Shown here: piece after piece, positions 26,787 to 34,439 of the stretch | Layout: each line of letters opens with the position of its first letter | Position numbering within the stretch: position 1 is the stretch's first letter | Virus record (IMG/VR): IMGVR_UViG_3300005663_000004 | Coordinates: 19,546 to 83,545 of that record | Strand: one strand, 5' to 3' | Length of the DNA: 64,000 nt | DNA from: a virus | Made by a program: the position numbers and the translations under genes | The notes under the pieces: model-generated | Database searches by the model: none | Told to the model about the DNA's origin: nothing | Seen by the model: the letters and a program-made list of their open reading frames with translations, nothing else

Positions 26787-27134
26787 TCAGCTACCCTTAA
26801 CTTTCCGTCTACGTGCGCCTATTACGCGAAAGGCTTTCTTCACCAGCTCATACTCGCCTATGGCCATTGGAAGGGAAATAATACCGCGAAGAACAGCCTC
26901 ACGAAGCGGAACAGAAGTATCCGCAAAAACTATGGCTATTCCTACAGTAAGTAGGAGGGTGAGTGAATGCACCGCAAGATTTGCTGGCTGTCTTTCCCTC
27001 CAGACGGCCTCCCCAATCGCCGAAAGGATTCCCTTCCCAACGTACTGCATGAAGATCATAGCAATGAGAGCGATGTACATCGGATTTGACATTTGTTTCA
27101 CGCCGATGGCAATGAGTTCCTCAATGGTAGGCAT
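26787..27134 (-). CDS. Holin-like membrane protein
   Basis: 115 aa with three hydrophobic segments (IALIAMIFMQYVGKGIL, LAVHSLTLLLTVGIAIVFA, LRGIISLPMAIGEYELV) and a basic C-terminus RRRKVKG, the general profile of a holin. The ATG lies at the end of the small terminase gene. No endolysin is recognisable nearby, so the lysis function is tentative. Confidence 0.5.
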   Translation of the reverse strand: MPTIEELIAIGVKQMSNPMYIALIAMIFMQYVGKGILSAIGEAVWRERQPANLAVHSLTLLLTVGIAIVFADTSVPLREAVLRGIISLPMAIGEYELVKKAFRVIGARRRKVKGS

Positions 27135-27598
27135 TAACCCTCCTGTGTTGTGATCTGCAACATCGACGACGCATCCTGGTCAACCCTTTTGGAGGGCATG
27201 TCTATCGTGATAGGAGCAGGCAGCTCTGCAGGCTTAGAATCAACAGTTGTATTCAACACGATTATCAACTGATCTGCTAGCAAGTCTTGCTCCACGGTAA
27301 GCTTGTCGTTATGAAGATCAAGCATGGACAAGCACAATTTAGCAGCAGGAACATTTCCCGCCTTGGCTTTGATAACCAAGGCTGACATCACATCGGACAA
27401 AGCTCTACCGATGATGGACTTTGCACGCTGGTAGACTTCGTCCCACCATCCCAGCGTGTTTTCCCACACGTACAGAGTCTCTGGGGAGACTTTGATTGCA
27501 GAAGCAAACTGAGCAGTCGTCTTCATGCCATCGGGCCGTAGTCCCTTAGGCAATCCAGACCACAACTGATACTTAATTTGCCTCTCCGACCACTGCAC
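27134..27598 (-). CDS. terS: Terminase small subunit-like DNA-binding protein
   Basis: 154 aa, GTG start. Helix-turn-helix region TTAQFASAIKVSPETLYVWEN (residues 27-47) and VMSALVIKAKAGNVPAAKLCLSML, as in phBC6A51/small-terminase families; the C-terminus is polar. First gene after the late promoter. It would recognise the packaging site and recruit the large subunit. Confidence 0.72.
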   Translation of the reverse strand: MQWSERQIKYQLWSGLPKGLRPDGMKTTAQFASAIKVSPETLYVWENTLGWWDEVYQRAKSIIGRALSDVMSALVIKAKAGNVPAAKLCLSMLDLHNDKLTVEQDLLADQLIIVLNTTVDSKPAELPAPITIDMPSKRVDQDASSMLQITTQEG

Positions 27599-27634
27599 AG
27601 CGCCCCCACATCGTCAACTGATAAGAATCATACC

Positions 27635-27664
27635 ATCCTAGCATGTCAACCTTGTGAGTGTCAA
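27635..27664 (-). promoter_or_regulatory. Sigma70-type promoter for the late operon
   Basis: On the minus strand TTGACA (27664-27659), an 18-nt spacer and TAGGAT (27640-27635), about 40 nt before the small terminase start and just after a terminator. The -10 box matches consensus at 4 of 6. Confidence 0.55.
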
Positions 27665-27700
27665 GAAAACAAAAGAAGGCCCTCTTTCAAGGACCTTCTT
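27665..27700 (-). terminator. Rho-independent terminator
   Basis: On the minus strand AAGAAGGTCC, an 8-nt loop TTGAAAGA and GGGCCTTCTT form a 10-bp stem (one G-U) followed by TTGTTTTC. It closes the 38.6-27.7 kb transcription unit and isolates the late promoter. Confidence 0.82.
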
Positions 27701-27728
27701 CCAAGCAGCCTAAACAGAGATGGAAAGT

Positions 27729-27974
27729 TTACTCCTCTTCCGGATCAAACAAGAAGTCTTCTACCATAGAGACGATGACTCCAGCGTCAAATTCTGCAAA
27801 GAAAAATCCCCACCAAATTTTACACCAGGGCTTCACACAATCCAACCCGATGCATTCACAATCTGGCACGAAAGGTTCCTTGCTATAGAGGGCAGCGATG
27901 TCATCCATAGATATTTTCTGCTCTCTCAATAGCTTCTCTCGGTCTTCTGGAGAAGGTAAAAGAGATTCAGCCAT
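27729..27974 (-). CDS. Small acidic protein, unknown
   Basis: 81 aa with three clustered cysteines (CECIGLDC then C) and an aromatic segment WWGFFFAEF; acidic C-terminus. Last gene before the terminator, overlapping the winged-helix gene by 8 nt. Function unknown. Confidence 0.65.
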   Translation of the reverse strand: MAESLLPSPEDREKLLREQKISMDDIAALYSKEPFVPDCECIGLDCVKPWCKIWWGFFFAEFDAGVIVSMVEDFLFDPEEE

Positions 27975-28203
27975 CGTCTTCCCGCACTAGGTAATACATC
28001 TTGGTATTACCCCGAGAATGCAGATTGAACCCAGTATTCCACTCGACAACACCCTCACGACATAATGCACCGAGATGCCTTTGGGCAACGCTGCGGGAGC
28101 GTCCAACAGCCAATGCAACAGCTTCCGCTGATACATCAACAGTTACACGACCTAGGTACTCTAGGATGGCCTGCCTCAGTGCAATCGGCACAGTTGATGT
28201 CAT
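27967..28203 (-). CDS. Small winged helix-turn-helix protein
   Basis: 78 aa. Helices VSAEAVALAVGRSRSVAQRHL and a wing-like GVVEWNTGFNLHSRGNTKMYYL fit a MarR/ArsR-like winged helix. Probably a DNA-binding regulator; its place at the end of the operon, next to the late promoter, would suit control of late transcription. Confidence 0.7.
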   Translation of the reverse strand: MTSTVPIALRQAILEYLGRVTVDVSAEAVALAVGRSRSVAQRHLGALCREGVVEWNTGFNLHSRGNTKMYYLVREDDG

Positions 28204-28222
28204 GATTCAATCTGTTCTAGCA

Positions 28223-28786
28223 TTACAGTTTCTCCTTTCTTGCCTTTTGTATGACAGACATCACGACTTGTGTATACTCGTGGGGAAATGCAGTCAGAAC
28301 ATCCCCCTCGAGGAAGAAGGCAAGCCCTTTCAACACCGCGCATATCTCATCGAAGGTTGGCCATGTAGGATAGACTCCCTTTCTGAACCTTTCCATGTCG
28401 TCGATCATGATGAAGTGACTATCACTGCCACCCCGAATAAGGGCCAGCTCCTCCATGAGGGGACAGTCATCCTCCGTCCGGGCGCCCAACCAGAAGAAGG
28501 TTGTTGAATCGACAAAGGGGATTATCTTCTCTAGGACCTCACGAGAATCCCCCAAGTGGGTGACGATCGTGTCATGCAGCCCCAGCCCCATGATCTTTCC
28601 ACAGGCCGCATGAAATCTCGCTTCGTCAATCTCGATGGTGTGCACACGATCGAAGTGTTGAGCAGCCCATATCGCCGTCAATCCCTCCCATGTCCCTGTG
28701 TCGATAAACATGCATAGATGTAGCCGCTTTTGTATCTCCGCGACAAACAAGCTGGGTATGCGTAGAGTCGGCAACGGACCCGTCAT
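28223..28786 (-). CDS. Methyltransferase-like protein (paralogue 2 of 3)
   Basis: 187 aa, GTG- or ATG-region start at 28786. Shares FIDTGTWEGLTAIWAA, HTIEID, FIMIDDMERF and the WPTFDEI segment with the genes at 9594 and 31497. The FWLDAH motif is changed to FWLGARTEDD, losing the Asp and His, so activity may be lost or altered. Lies outside the sugar cassette, next to HNH genes, perhaps after recombination. Confidence 0.68.
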   Translation of the reverse strand: MTGPLPTLRIPSLFVAEIQKRLHLCMFIDTGTWEGLTAIWAAQHFDRVHTIEIDEARFHAACGKIMGLGLHDTIVTHLGDSREVLEKIIPFVDSTTFFWLGARTEDDCPLMEELALIRGGSDSHFIMIDDMERFRKGVYPTWPTFDEICAVLKGLAFFLEGDVLTAFPHEYTQVVMSVIQKARKEKL

Positions 28787-28798
28787 TTTCTACTCCAT

Positions 28799-29290
28799 TC
28801 ATGCGTTGTTAGGTGAAGCAAATTCACCAAAGTATTCCACAGCGGCTAAGTCATAAGCACAAGCGGCATCGCGCTCGTTGGAGAAACATCCCAGGTGGTA
28901 GCGTTTGCCCTCTTTTTGTATCTGAGCGAGCCACCTGCGATCGCGCTTGTGCCAGTAAACACCCTTATATCGCGACGAACAACCAAGACGCTTCCGCGAA
29001 TTCATTAAGTTCTGCGATCTTGTGCACCTTCGAATGTTCTTTCGCTGATTATCCAGTGTATCGTGGTTTGCGTGGTCAACGTCTTCTCCTGGTTGAGCAT
29101 CAAGGATGACGCGATGCATGTAAATTATCCGGTGACCACTACCCCCATCGGCCTTCGGAGCCACACGCACTGCCCTTGGTCCACCAGCCTGCACGGACAC
29201 GGCAGCATACCACTTCCATAGCGAAAGCCACTCGTAGTCTTCATCATCTACTAGAGAAACGAAGCCTTGTGTCAGAGGAATCTCCTTCAT
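28799..29290 (-). CDS. HNH homing endonuclease with AP2 domain (copy 2)
   Basis: 163 aa. MKEIPLTQGFVSLVDDEDYE N-terminus, HNH core VDHANHDTLDNQRKNIRR with intact Asp-His and Asn-His, CSSRYKGVYWHKRDRRW AP2 domain, and C-terminal AYDLAAVEYFGEFAS. Same family as copies at 8246, 29501, 55688 and 57527. Flanked by a methyltransferase-like gene and a 64-aa gene. Confidence 0.92.
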   Translation of the reverse strand: MKEIPLTQGFVSLVDDEDYEWLSLWKWYAAVSVQAGGPRAVRVAPKADGGSGHRIIYMHRVILDAQPGEDVDHANHDTLDNQRKNIRRCTRSQNLMNSRKRLGCSSRYKGVYWHKRDRRWLAQIQKEGKRYHLGCFSNERDAACAYDLAAVEYFGEFASPNNA

Positions 29291-29293
29291 ACG

Positions 29294-29488
29294 CTACCCC
29301 AATATCCGTGCTCTTCGGCGCAGCATTGCATTGGTCAGCTTGGCAAACTCGTAATGAACCATCTCTTTCGACACACCAGGAGGGAGATGCATCGCTTCAT
29401 ATGGAATATGGTGCGCTTCGAGAACTCTGGCGGCCTCGCCTAAAGCGAACGCCTTTGCCACGAGGATCCGAGGGTTACGTTGAGTCAC
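29294..29488 (-). CDS. Small helical protein between two HNH genes
   Basis: 64 aa, basic, helical (AKAFALGEAARVLEAHH; FAKLTNAMLRRRARIL). It sits 3 nt upstream of copy 2 and 12 nt downstream of copy 3. Function unknown; possibly the original gene of this locus between two mobile insertions. Confidence 0.6.
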   Translation of the reverse strand: MTQRNPRILVAKAFALGEAARVLEAHHIPYEAMHLPPGVSKEMVHYEFAKLTNAMLRRRARILG

Positions 29489-29500
29489 TGCACACCTCCT

Positions 29501-29977
29501 TCATAATTCATTAAGAAGAGCAAACTCCCCCCACTCTTTGCCTGCTCTCACATTGTAGGCTCTGGCAGCATCCTTTTCCCTATCGAAGCGACCAAGATTG
29601 GTAACATGGTTAGACACTGTTATCTGCGCTCGCCATTTCTTCCTTGGCTTGTCCCATACAACCCCTTTATATCTGCTTGAGCATCCCCTCATCTTGTATC
29701 TGTTCACAAGATTTTGGGCATGCGTACACAAGCGAAGATTTCTCTTGCAATTGAATAGCGTATCGTGATTGATGTGATCCACCTGCCTATCTGATGGAGC
29801 GTCCATAATCTGCCTGTGCATCAAAACAGTTTTATGTTCGCCATCGACGGTGACACTCCGAACAGCCCTCGGGGCATTCCTATGCATTTGAGCACACCAC
29901 TTCCACTGAGACAACCATTCATAGTCTTCGTCATCTACAAGGGCTACAAAACCTTGCGTCAGAGGAATCTCCTTCAC
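29501..29977 (-). CDS. HNH homing endonuclease with AP2 domain (copy 3)
   Basis: 158 aa. MKEIPLTQGFVALVDDEDYE, HNH core VDHINHDTLFNCKRNLR (catalytic His pair intact), CSSRYKGVVWDKPRKKW AP2 domain, AYNVRAGKEWGEFALLN end. Nearly the same N-terminus as copies 2 and 4, indicating recent spread. Confidence 0.92.
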   Translation of the reverse strand: MKEIPLTQGFVALVDDEDYEWLSQWKWCAQMHRNAPRAVRSVTVDGEHKTVLMHRQIMDAPSDRQVDHINHDTLFNCKRNLRLCTHAQNLVNRYKMRGCSSRYKGVVWDKPRKKWRAQITVSNHVTNLGRFDREKDAARAYNVRAGKEWGEFALLNEL

Positions 29978-29989
29978 ATGTACCTCTCT

Positions 29990-30205
29990 TCACTCTTGGT
30001 GTCCAAGCTCTTTCGCAAGCCTTTCACACTCTCTACAGTAGTGGTCATTGCACTTCAATTCGGCGTCTACGAGGGAACGCCATAGAGGATATTCGTCGGT
30101 GGGGAGCTCTCCACACAACGACTTACCATCCTCGATGTAGTGATCCTCCATCCAGTCCCCTGCGTCGTTACCCTGTACAATGACCCAATACCAGCCGTCA
30201 TTCAT
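29990..30205 (-). CDS. Small Cys/Trp-containing protein
   Basis: About 71 aa from ATG 30205 (ATGAATGA overlap with the preceding stop; a longer frame to 30247 overlaps more). Contains WYWVIVQGNDAGDWMEDHYIE and a C-terminal CNDHYCREC zinc-like cluster. Unknown function. Confidence 0.62.
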   Translation of the reverse strand: MNDGWYWVIVQGNDAGDWMEDHYIEDGKSLCGELPTDEYPLWRSLVDAELKCNDHYCRECERLAKELGHQE

Positions 30206-30521
30206 CGTCATCATTGGGAATTGGCGTGTAGATCCCTTCTGCCTCACTGGGCACCTCCCGAAGCTTCACTGGAGCGAAGTCGTCCTTGTCTACAGGAAAC
30301 TTCTGTCCACAGAAAGGACAGTAATTGAGGGCTACCAACTGAGACCCTGCGGAGCTTCTTTTTCCGGAACGCGTCTTTTTGTGGAGCCTGACAAACCATG
30401 ACGGCATGACAAGCTCCATCTTCTTCAGGTTGAATCCGAGGGGCTGTGTGAACGGAAAGTCATATCCCCGCCCCATCAGCTGCCCGATACACGAGCAGGG
30501 CTTACGCTCCTTGTCTGGCAT
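30198..30521 (-). CDS. Small zinc-ribbon-like protein
   Basis: 107 aa. Cysteines in CSC near the N-terminus and CPFCGQKF in the middle suggest metal binding; acidic tail NDDDE. Overlaps the metallophosphoesterase end by 20 nt. Unknown role. Confidence 0.65.
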   Translation of the reverse strand: MPDKERKPCSCIGQLMGRGYDFPFTQPLGFNLKKMELVMPSWFVRLHKKTRSGKRSSAGSQLVALNYCPFCGQKFPVDKDDFAPVKLREVPSEAEGIYTPIPNDDDE

Positions 30522-31125
30522 GTACTTCTCCTTCTTGCGTTTTCATATACGTTCGTATCTCGTCGAGACTGACGGGAGCATAGGCCCAGCCATCCACCCC
30601 CACATCAAGCATGAACCCACCACCATGGTATTGGTCGTGTGAATGGCCATGCAGGTGCCACGCCCCGTGATACGACGCCTCCCACGACGCCATCGGATAA
30701 TGTCCCAAAGTGATCTTCACGGGGCGCTCTTTCAGTGTGGACCGACTATCAGCGTAGTTAGCAACTGTAATGACTTCTATTGGAGGAAGGAGACGGACAA
30801 ACGTCTGGCTGTGCACATAGGACTTGTCCTGCGTGTGAGGAGGAGCGGTTTGAGCCTTTTTCAGCCAGCGCCTGTCATGATGCCATAAAAGGCTCAGTAT
30901 CCGAACTCTCCCATTTAATTGGGCAAAGATCTCCTTGGCATAGGCATACCCTTCCATCGTAAAGTCGCCGAGGTGATAGACTGCGTCACCTGGCTCGACG
31001 ACTGCATTCCAGCGACGGATCATCTCTGCGTCCATCTCTTCCACACTCTCAAAAGGCCGATTGCAGAACTTGATGATGTTCCGATGACCAAAGTGTTGAT
31101 CTGCGGTGAACCAAACGTTACTCAT
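30502..31125 (-). CDS. Metallophosphoesterase (calcineurin-like)
   Basis: 207 aa from ATG 31125 (overlaps the preceding stop, ATGAGTAA). Motifs in order: FTADQHFGHRNII (DxH), GDAVYHLGDFT (GDxxD-like), LGHYPMASW, and HLHGHSH (GHxH). The GNH(D/E) loop, where the family usually has its catalytic His, reads LLWHHDRRW. Phage members of this family hydrolyse phosphomono- or diesters; the substrate is unknown. Confidence 0.88.
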   Translation of the reverse strand: MSNVWFTADQHFGHRNIIKFCNRPFESVEEMDAEMIRRWNAVVEPGDAVYHLGDFTMEGYAYAKEIFAQLNGRVRILSLLWHHDRRWLKKAQTAPPHTQDKSYVHSQTFVRLLPPIEVITVANYADSRSTLKERPVKITLGHYPMASWEASYHGAWHLHGHSHDQYHGGGFMLDVGVDGWAYAPVSLDEIRTYMKTQEGEVHARQGA

Positions 31126-31297
31126 CTTCGTTCTCCACCTGCACACAGCCCTCTTTGACTACAAACGTCAACGGAGGGCAGTCCAACGAACGAACGACCC
31201 TATCAGCCTCCAACCTCTTCTGTTCTGCCATAGGATCGAGTTGCCGCAGCAAAAAGTCTCCTAATCTGAGGACCAGCCTACCGTGATCACTTCTCAT
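31118..31297 (-). CDS. Small protein, unknown
   Basis: 59 aa from ATG 31297 (ATGA overlap with the upstream stop); starts at 31321 or 31330 are possible. Helical N-terminus LVLRLGDFLLRQLDP, beta C-terminus with a single Cys. No family recognised. Confidence 0.55.
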   Translation of the reverse strand: MRSDHGRLVLRLGDFLLRQLDPMAEQKRLEADRVVRSLDCPPLTFVVKEGCVQVENEDE

Positions 31298-31500
31298 CTT
31301 GTCGCCAGCTTTCTTAGGCATAGCTTGCACTTACTTCTCTCATCTACTTCATGGCCGGGCTGAAGATGTAGGTGGCTGATGTGAATGTGGGTCATCCTGC
31401 ATAGGGAAAGGTTCCACAAAACTTTGCCCTCGAAGTAGTGAAACTTCAGCCCTTTCCACGAGTGATGCCAACCTTTTGCATCTGGCTCTTCTGGTATCAT
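31294..31500 (-). CDS. Small His-rich protein, unknown
   Basis: 68 aa from ATG 31500 in an ATGA overlap. Contains MTHIHISHLHLQPGHEVDE and CKLCLRK, a possible metal-binding set. Part of the overlapping small-gene chain. Confidence 0.6.
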   Translation of the reverse strand: MIPEEPDAKGWHHSWKGLKFHYFEGKVLWNLSLCRMTHIHISHLHLQPGHEVDERSKCKLCLRKLATR

Positions 31501-32114
31501 CTTAGACACTTCCCACCTAACTCTTTGTCCACGAACCACATAATGCCTTTTGTCATTTCAGCATAGTCAGCTAGTGAACCTTTATACACCCGTGGAAAGC
31601 TGACGAGGACATCTGCTCGCTCAAGAGATGGCCGGTCCCCCAATGCCTTATAGACCTCCTCAATCTTCGGCCAGGAGGAATACCTCGGATCGTAGAACCG
31701 ACCACGGGAAAAGATAGAGATGTCATCTATGAAGATGAACGCTTGTTTGCCCCAATCGAGGATGATCTCAATCTCCTCCAACACAGGAGTACCGACATCC
31801 TTGGGACCGTGTGCATCGAGCCAAAAGATGGCAGGATCATCAATCCATTCAATGAGCCCGCGAAGGACATTAGGCGAGTTGCCTATGTGATAGAAGATTC
31901 CCCCATCACGAATATGATCGAGAAACTGCCCTTTGGGCTCTCTATCTAGGATGTCGATCGTGTAGCAGGGGTAAAAGCCGTTGATGGAGGCCCATGTGAC
32001 ACCGCTGCCGTGACGAGTACCTGTTTCAACGAACGACACAGACCCAAACAAGTCTTCCTGCAGCTTGAGCATAATCGCTCTAATAGGTTCATTCCTAGAA
32101 AGAGAAAACGCCAT
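31497..32114 (-). CDS. Methyltransferase-like protein (paralogue 3 of 3)
   Basis: 205 aa. FVETGTRHGSGVTWA and CYTIDI resemble SAM-binding strands; FWLDAHGPKD and FIFIDDISIFSRG keep the Asp/His and double-Asp motifs of the family. Related to 9594 (sugar cassette) and 28223. The target is unknown. The ATG coincides with the previous gene's stop region. Confidence 0.72.
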   Translation of the reverse strand: MAFSLSRNEPIRAIMLKLQEDLFGSVSFVETGTRHGSGVTWASINGFYPCYTIDILDREPKGQFLDHIRDGGIFYHIGNSPNVLRGLIEWIDDPAIFWLDAHGPKDVGTPVLEEIEIILDWGKQAFIFIDDISIFSRGRFYDPRYSSWPKIEEVYKALGDRPSLERADVLVSFPRVYKGSLADYAEMTKGIMWFVDKELGGKCLR

Positions 32115-32371
32115 CAGTCACCATCTTCTTCTTCGCTTTGCTCTACATAAGCCTGGATCAAGTATTGAAAGGCGTCGACTACTTCTGCAAGAGCATCCAA
32201 GATAGGATTCCTTCCATTGTGGATAGATAGAGGCATGCTATACTTCTCGAGGCCCTTTGCCTCTTGCTCCTGCAGGATTCTCTCGAACATTTCCCGAGCC
32301 ACAGGTCCCACAGGAGTAGAACCCGATATGGGAGGAGGCTGCTCGACTTTCTCGAAGCGACCCTCCATCAT
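32114..32371 (-). CDS. MazG/pyrophosphohydrolase-like small protein
   Basis: 85 aa. EKYSMPLSIHNGRNPILDAL followed by AEVVDAFQYLIQAYVEQ resembles phage MazG-type NTP pyrophosphohydrolases (Glu/Asp helix for metal). Possibly removes alarmone or unwanted nucleotides. Short, so only a moderate match. ATGA overlap with the upstream stop. Confidence 0.5.
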   Translation of the reverse strand: MMEGRFEKVEQPPPISGSTPVGPVAREMFERILQEQEAKGLEKYSMPLSIHNGRNPILDALAEVVDAFQYLIQAYVEQSEEEDGD

Positions 32372-32694
32372 CCTTCTGTACTCATGGGGAAGTATTTTTC
32401 GTCATATGCCCTGTACCACGAAAGATTCAACTCTTTGTCAACCAGCTCATATGTTTCAGCAAAGATATCCGGCTTGCAAGGATAGAGCTCCCCATGCGCA
32501 CCCTTAATGAGGAAATCCCCTGGAGACCCTGTGTGCATTCCCTCTAGGGTGTCTACCTCAAAGGGGCAGTCAATCTGTACTGCGTGGATGACGACAGGAA
32601 GCTTCCTGTAATGCTCGAATCCGAGCTGCGAAAAGTCCACAGCATGTCCGTCTACACGAAGGCTACGGTCATTCCTATCATCGCTCATGATCAC
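32368..32694 (-). CDS. Phage protein with PGDFLIKG / ELYPCKPDIF motif
   Basis: 108 aa, GTG start with AAGGAG upstream. PGDFLIKGAHGELYPCKPD and IFAETYELVDK belong to a small protein family common in tailed phages and of unknown function. Part of the overlapping chain. Confidence 0.75.
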   Translation of the reverse strand: MIMSDDRNDRSLRVDGHAVDFSQLGFEHYRKLPVVIHAVQIDCPFEVDTLEGMHTGSPGDFLIKGAHGELYPCKPDIFAETYELVDKELNLSWYRAYDEKYFPMSTEG

Positions 32695-32936
32695 TCATAC
32701 TCCTTTTGAGCCAGCTCTGCTGCTGCTTCGTGTACCTGCTCGAGCATTTCCTCTGCAGACCCACACCCAACGTCCATCCAGAACTCGGCCAAAGATAAGA
32801 CAACGTTGACAATGATCCTCCTCAAGGAAAGGGGAGCCTTGTGTCCTGTTCGCCACCGCATACTTGATAGGGGGTGATCCTTGACGTATTTGACCTTTTG
32901 CAGCCTAGATGCCTGGAAGTTTACTTTGATGTTCAC
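32691..32936 (-). CDS. Small protein, unknown
   Basis: 81 aa, GTG start in a GTGA overlap. Basic N-terminal half, acidic helical C-terminus (EEMLEQVHEAAAELAQKEYE). No family recognised. Confidence 0.65.
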   Translation of the reverse strand: MNIKVNFQASRLQKVKYVKDHPLSSMRWRTGHKAPLSLRRIIVNVVLSLAEFWMDVGCGSAEEMLEQVHEAAAELAQKEYE

Positions 32937-33220
32937 GACTTCCCTTTCATGAGATCCTCAAATTCTTTGATACTGATCATTCCGGAATCTTGCACAGACT
33001 GGCAGTTCAGGCACAGATGTGTATTCTCAGCCTGGCTGATGGGAGCCTCCTCGAGTATGTTGTCCTCCCCCTTCCTATTTCTGGGTGGTAGACCACACAA
33101 GGTCCAAGAGAGCACCCTAACATCGCTGCCGTCCATAGCCAGGCTCACATCACACGTCACCTGATAGACGATGTGATACACTTTAGAGTGCACATGCCGA
33201 AAATATCCTACAAGTCCCAC
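32933..33220 (-). CDS. Small protein, unknown
   Basis: 95 aa, GTG start; overlaps the membrane-protein gene by 13 nt. Contains CLNCQSVQDSG, a possible metal site. Unknown. Confidence 0.62.
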   Translation of the reverse strand: MGLVGYFRHVHSKVYHIVYQVTCDVSLAMDGSDVRVLSWTLCGLPPRNRKGEDNILEEAPISQAENTHLCLNCQSVQDSGMISIKEFEDLMKGKS

Positions 33221-33390
33221 TTTCCCCTCCTAGCCTCGTCCCAGTCCTGTACAGACAGCGCCACCATGTATATCTGGAGTACAATTAGGGCGACAAATGT
33301 GATATGAGCCACGACGTAGACGACCAGCAGAAGCATCCACTGCCAGACAGCCAAGCCTAAAAGAAGTCGCTTCCAAATTACCGGGGTCAT
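33208..33390 (-). CDS. Small two-pass membrane protein
   Basis: 60 aa from ATG 33390 (ATGA overlap with the nuclease-like gene). Hydrophobic from LLLGLAVWQWMLLLVVYVV to TFVALIVLQIYMVAL, then a charged tail. Could be a membrane-acting early protein; unknown. Confidence 0.62.
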   Translation of the reverse strand: MTPVIWKRLLLGLAVWQWMLLLVVYVVAHITFVALIVLQIYMVALSVQDWDEARRGKWDL

Positions 33391-34064
33391 CCTTCCTCCT
33401 GACGAAAGTTCCACAGACGCGCCTCCCGTAAAGCCTGCTGGACTTCTGGGTCTTTCCCTGCCTGTCCTATCTCCCAGCAGTTACGACAGCAGATTTGATC
33501 ATTGAAAGCAAGGCAAATTGAATTGCATACAGAGCATCTTGCCCAAGTCATGTACCGCTTTCCCTTGTTGCCGATGCCTATGAAGGGTGGACGCCCCAAC
33601 GGGTCAGACTTATACTCCCCTGGAATTCCGCACAGTGTGATGATCTCAACCTGGTGGTACTCGGTCAGCCCTCGCTGCTTCTCCATCGGAGGCATAATCA
33701 TATCCCCTGCCGAATCGTACATCAAGGGCTTGATTTCCAAAAATAGCTCCTGCTCCAAAAGGTAATAATCCGGTAGATACCACAGGGGTCTACGTCGTGA
33801 TGGCCAGTCAGGCCTAAGCATCCTGATCACAGGACTTGGGTGTATCACATCCCCCGTCTTCGAGGAGCGAACAAGCTCTGGCGGAGGCTTCTCACCCACA
33901 AGCCACGGTGTGGGTGAGTGCTCCTTCTCAAACTGAAAAGGAATGCCTGCAAGAGAGAAGAAAACAGCCCATCGAGCCTCCGTGCGAGAGCGGTAGGTTC
34001 GACCCTCGTATCTGGTGCGTATGGCCTTTATCGATCGGTAGAACTCAATCTTCTGCTTTGCCAT
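33387..34064 (-). CDS. Possible PD-(D/E)XK nuclease with zinc ribbon
   Basis: 225 aa. YRSRTEARWAVFFSLAGIPF followed by LPDYYLLEQELFLEIKP fits the TnsA/VSR-like core (E...PD...ExK). A C-terminal CSVCNSICLAFNDQICCRNC is a four-cysteine zinc ribbon. Phages carry such proteins near DNA metabolism and homing genes. Function not shown. Confidence 0.66.
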   Translation of the reverse strand: MAKQKIEFYRSIKAIRTRYEGRTYRSRTEARWAVFFSLAGIPFQFEKEHSPTPWLVGEKPPPELVRSSKTGDVIHPSPVIRMLRPDWPSRRRPLWYLPDYYLLEQELFLEIKPLMYDSAGDMIMPPMEKQRGLTEYHQVEIITLCGIPGEYKSDPLGRPPFIGIGNKGKRYMTWARCSVCNSICLAFNDQICCRNCWEIGQAGKDPEVQQALREARLWNFRQEEG

Positions 34065-34323
34065 AGGTCCTTCCTGTCACAAGTCCTGGATTATACCAAG
34101 ATGGGTCATCGTTGCCTACTTTCCATGCTCCGCTCTTCAGGTTGTTCACTACAGTTTCCAGCTTTTTTACAATTGCTTGCACATGGAGCAGCGCTCCTAT
34201 AAGGGCAAACAGCCACTTCCCTGGTCTTATCTCCCGCAAGATCTCTGGTGTAATGAATGGCGGATTAGCTACCTGTAGGACTAGAAGGATGAAAAACGAG
34301 AGATAGAACAACGACTCTACCAT
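34045..34323 (-). CDS. Membrane protein downstream of tRNA-Glu
   Basis: 92 aa from ATG 34323 with AGGAGG 4-5 nt upstream; longer frames run through the tRNA and are not used. N-terminal transmembrane helix (SLFYLSFFILLVLQVA) and a second hydrophobic segment WLFALIGALLHV. Unknown function. Confidence 0.65.
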   Translation of the reverse strand: MVESLFYLSFFILLVLQVANPPFITPEILREIRPGKWLFALIGALLHVQAIVKKLETVVNNLKSGAWKVGNDDPSWYNPGLVTGRTYGKAED

Positions 34324-34337
34324 TATTCCTCCTCTTG

Positions 34338-34409
34338 TAGGACGCCGGGGAATTGAACCCCGATTGGAGGGTTGAAGGCCCTCTAGCCTATCCGTTAGCT
34401 GAGCGCCCC
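34338..34409 (-). tRNA. tRNA-Glu (UUC), copy 1
   Basis: 72 nt, no encoded CCA. Acceptor GGGGCGC/GCGUCCU (two G-U), D stem AGCU/GGCU, anticodon stem GAGGG/CCCUC with loop CCUUCAA, anticodon UUC (34376-34374), T arm CGGGG-UUCAAUU-CCCCG. Position 33 is C rather than U, which is unusual and may weaken decoding. Confidence 0.85.
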
Positions 34410-34439
34410 TGCTTGCATGGTCGTTAGTGCGCTGAACCA

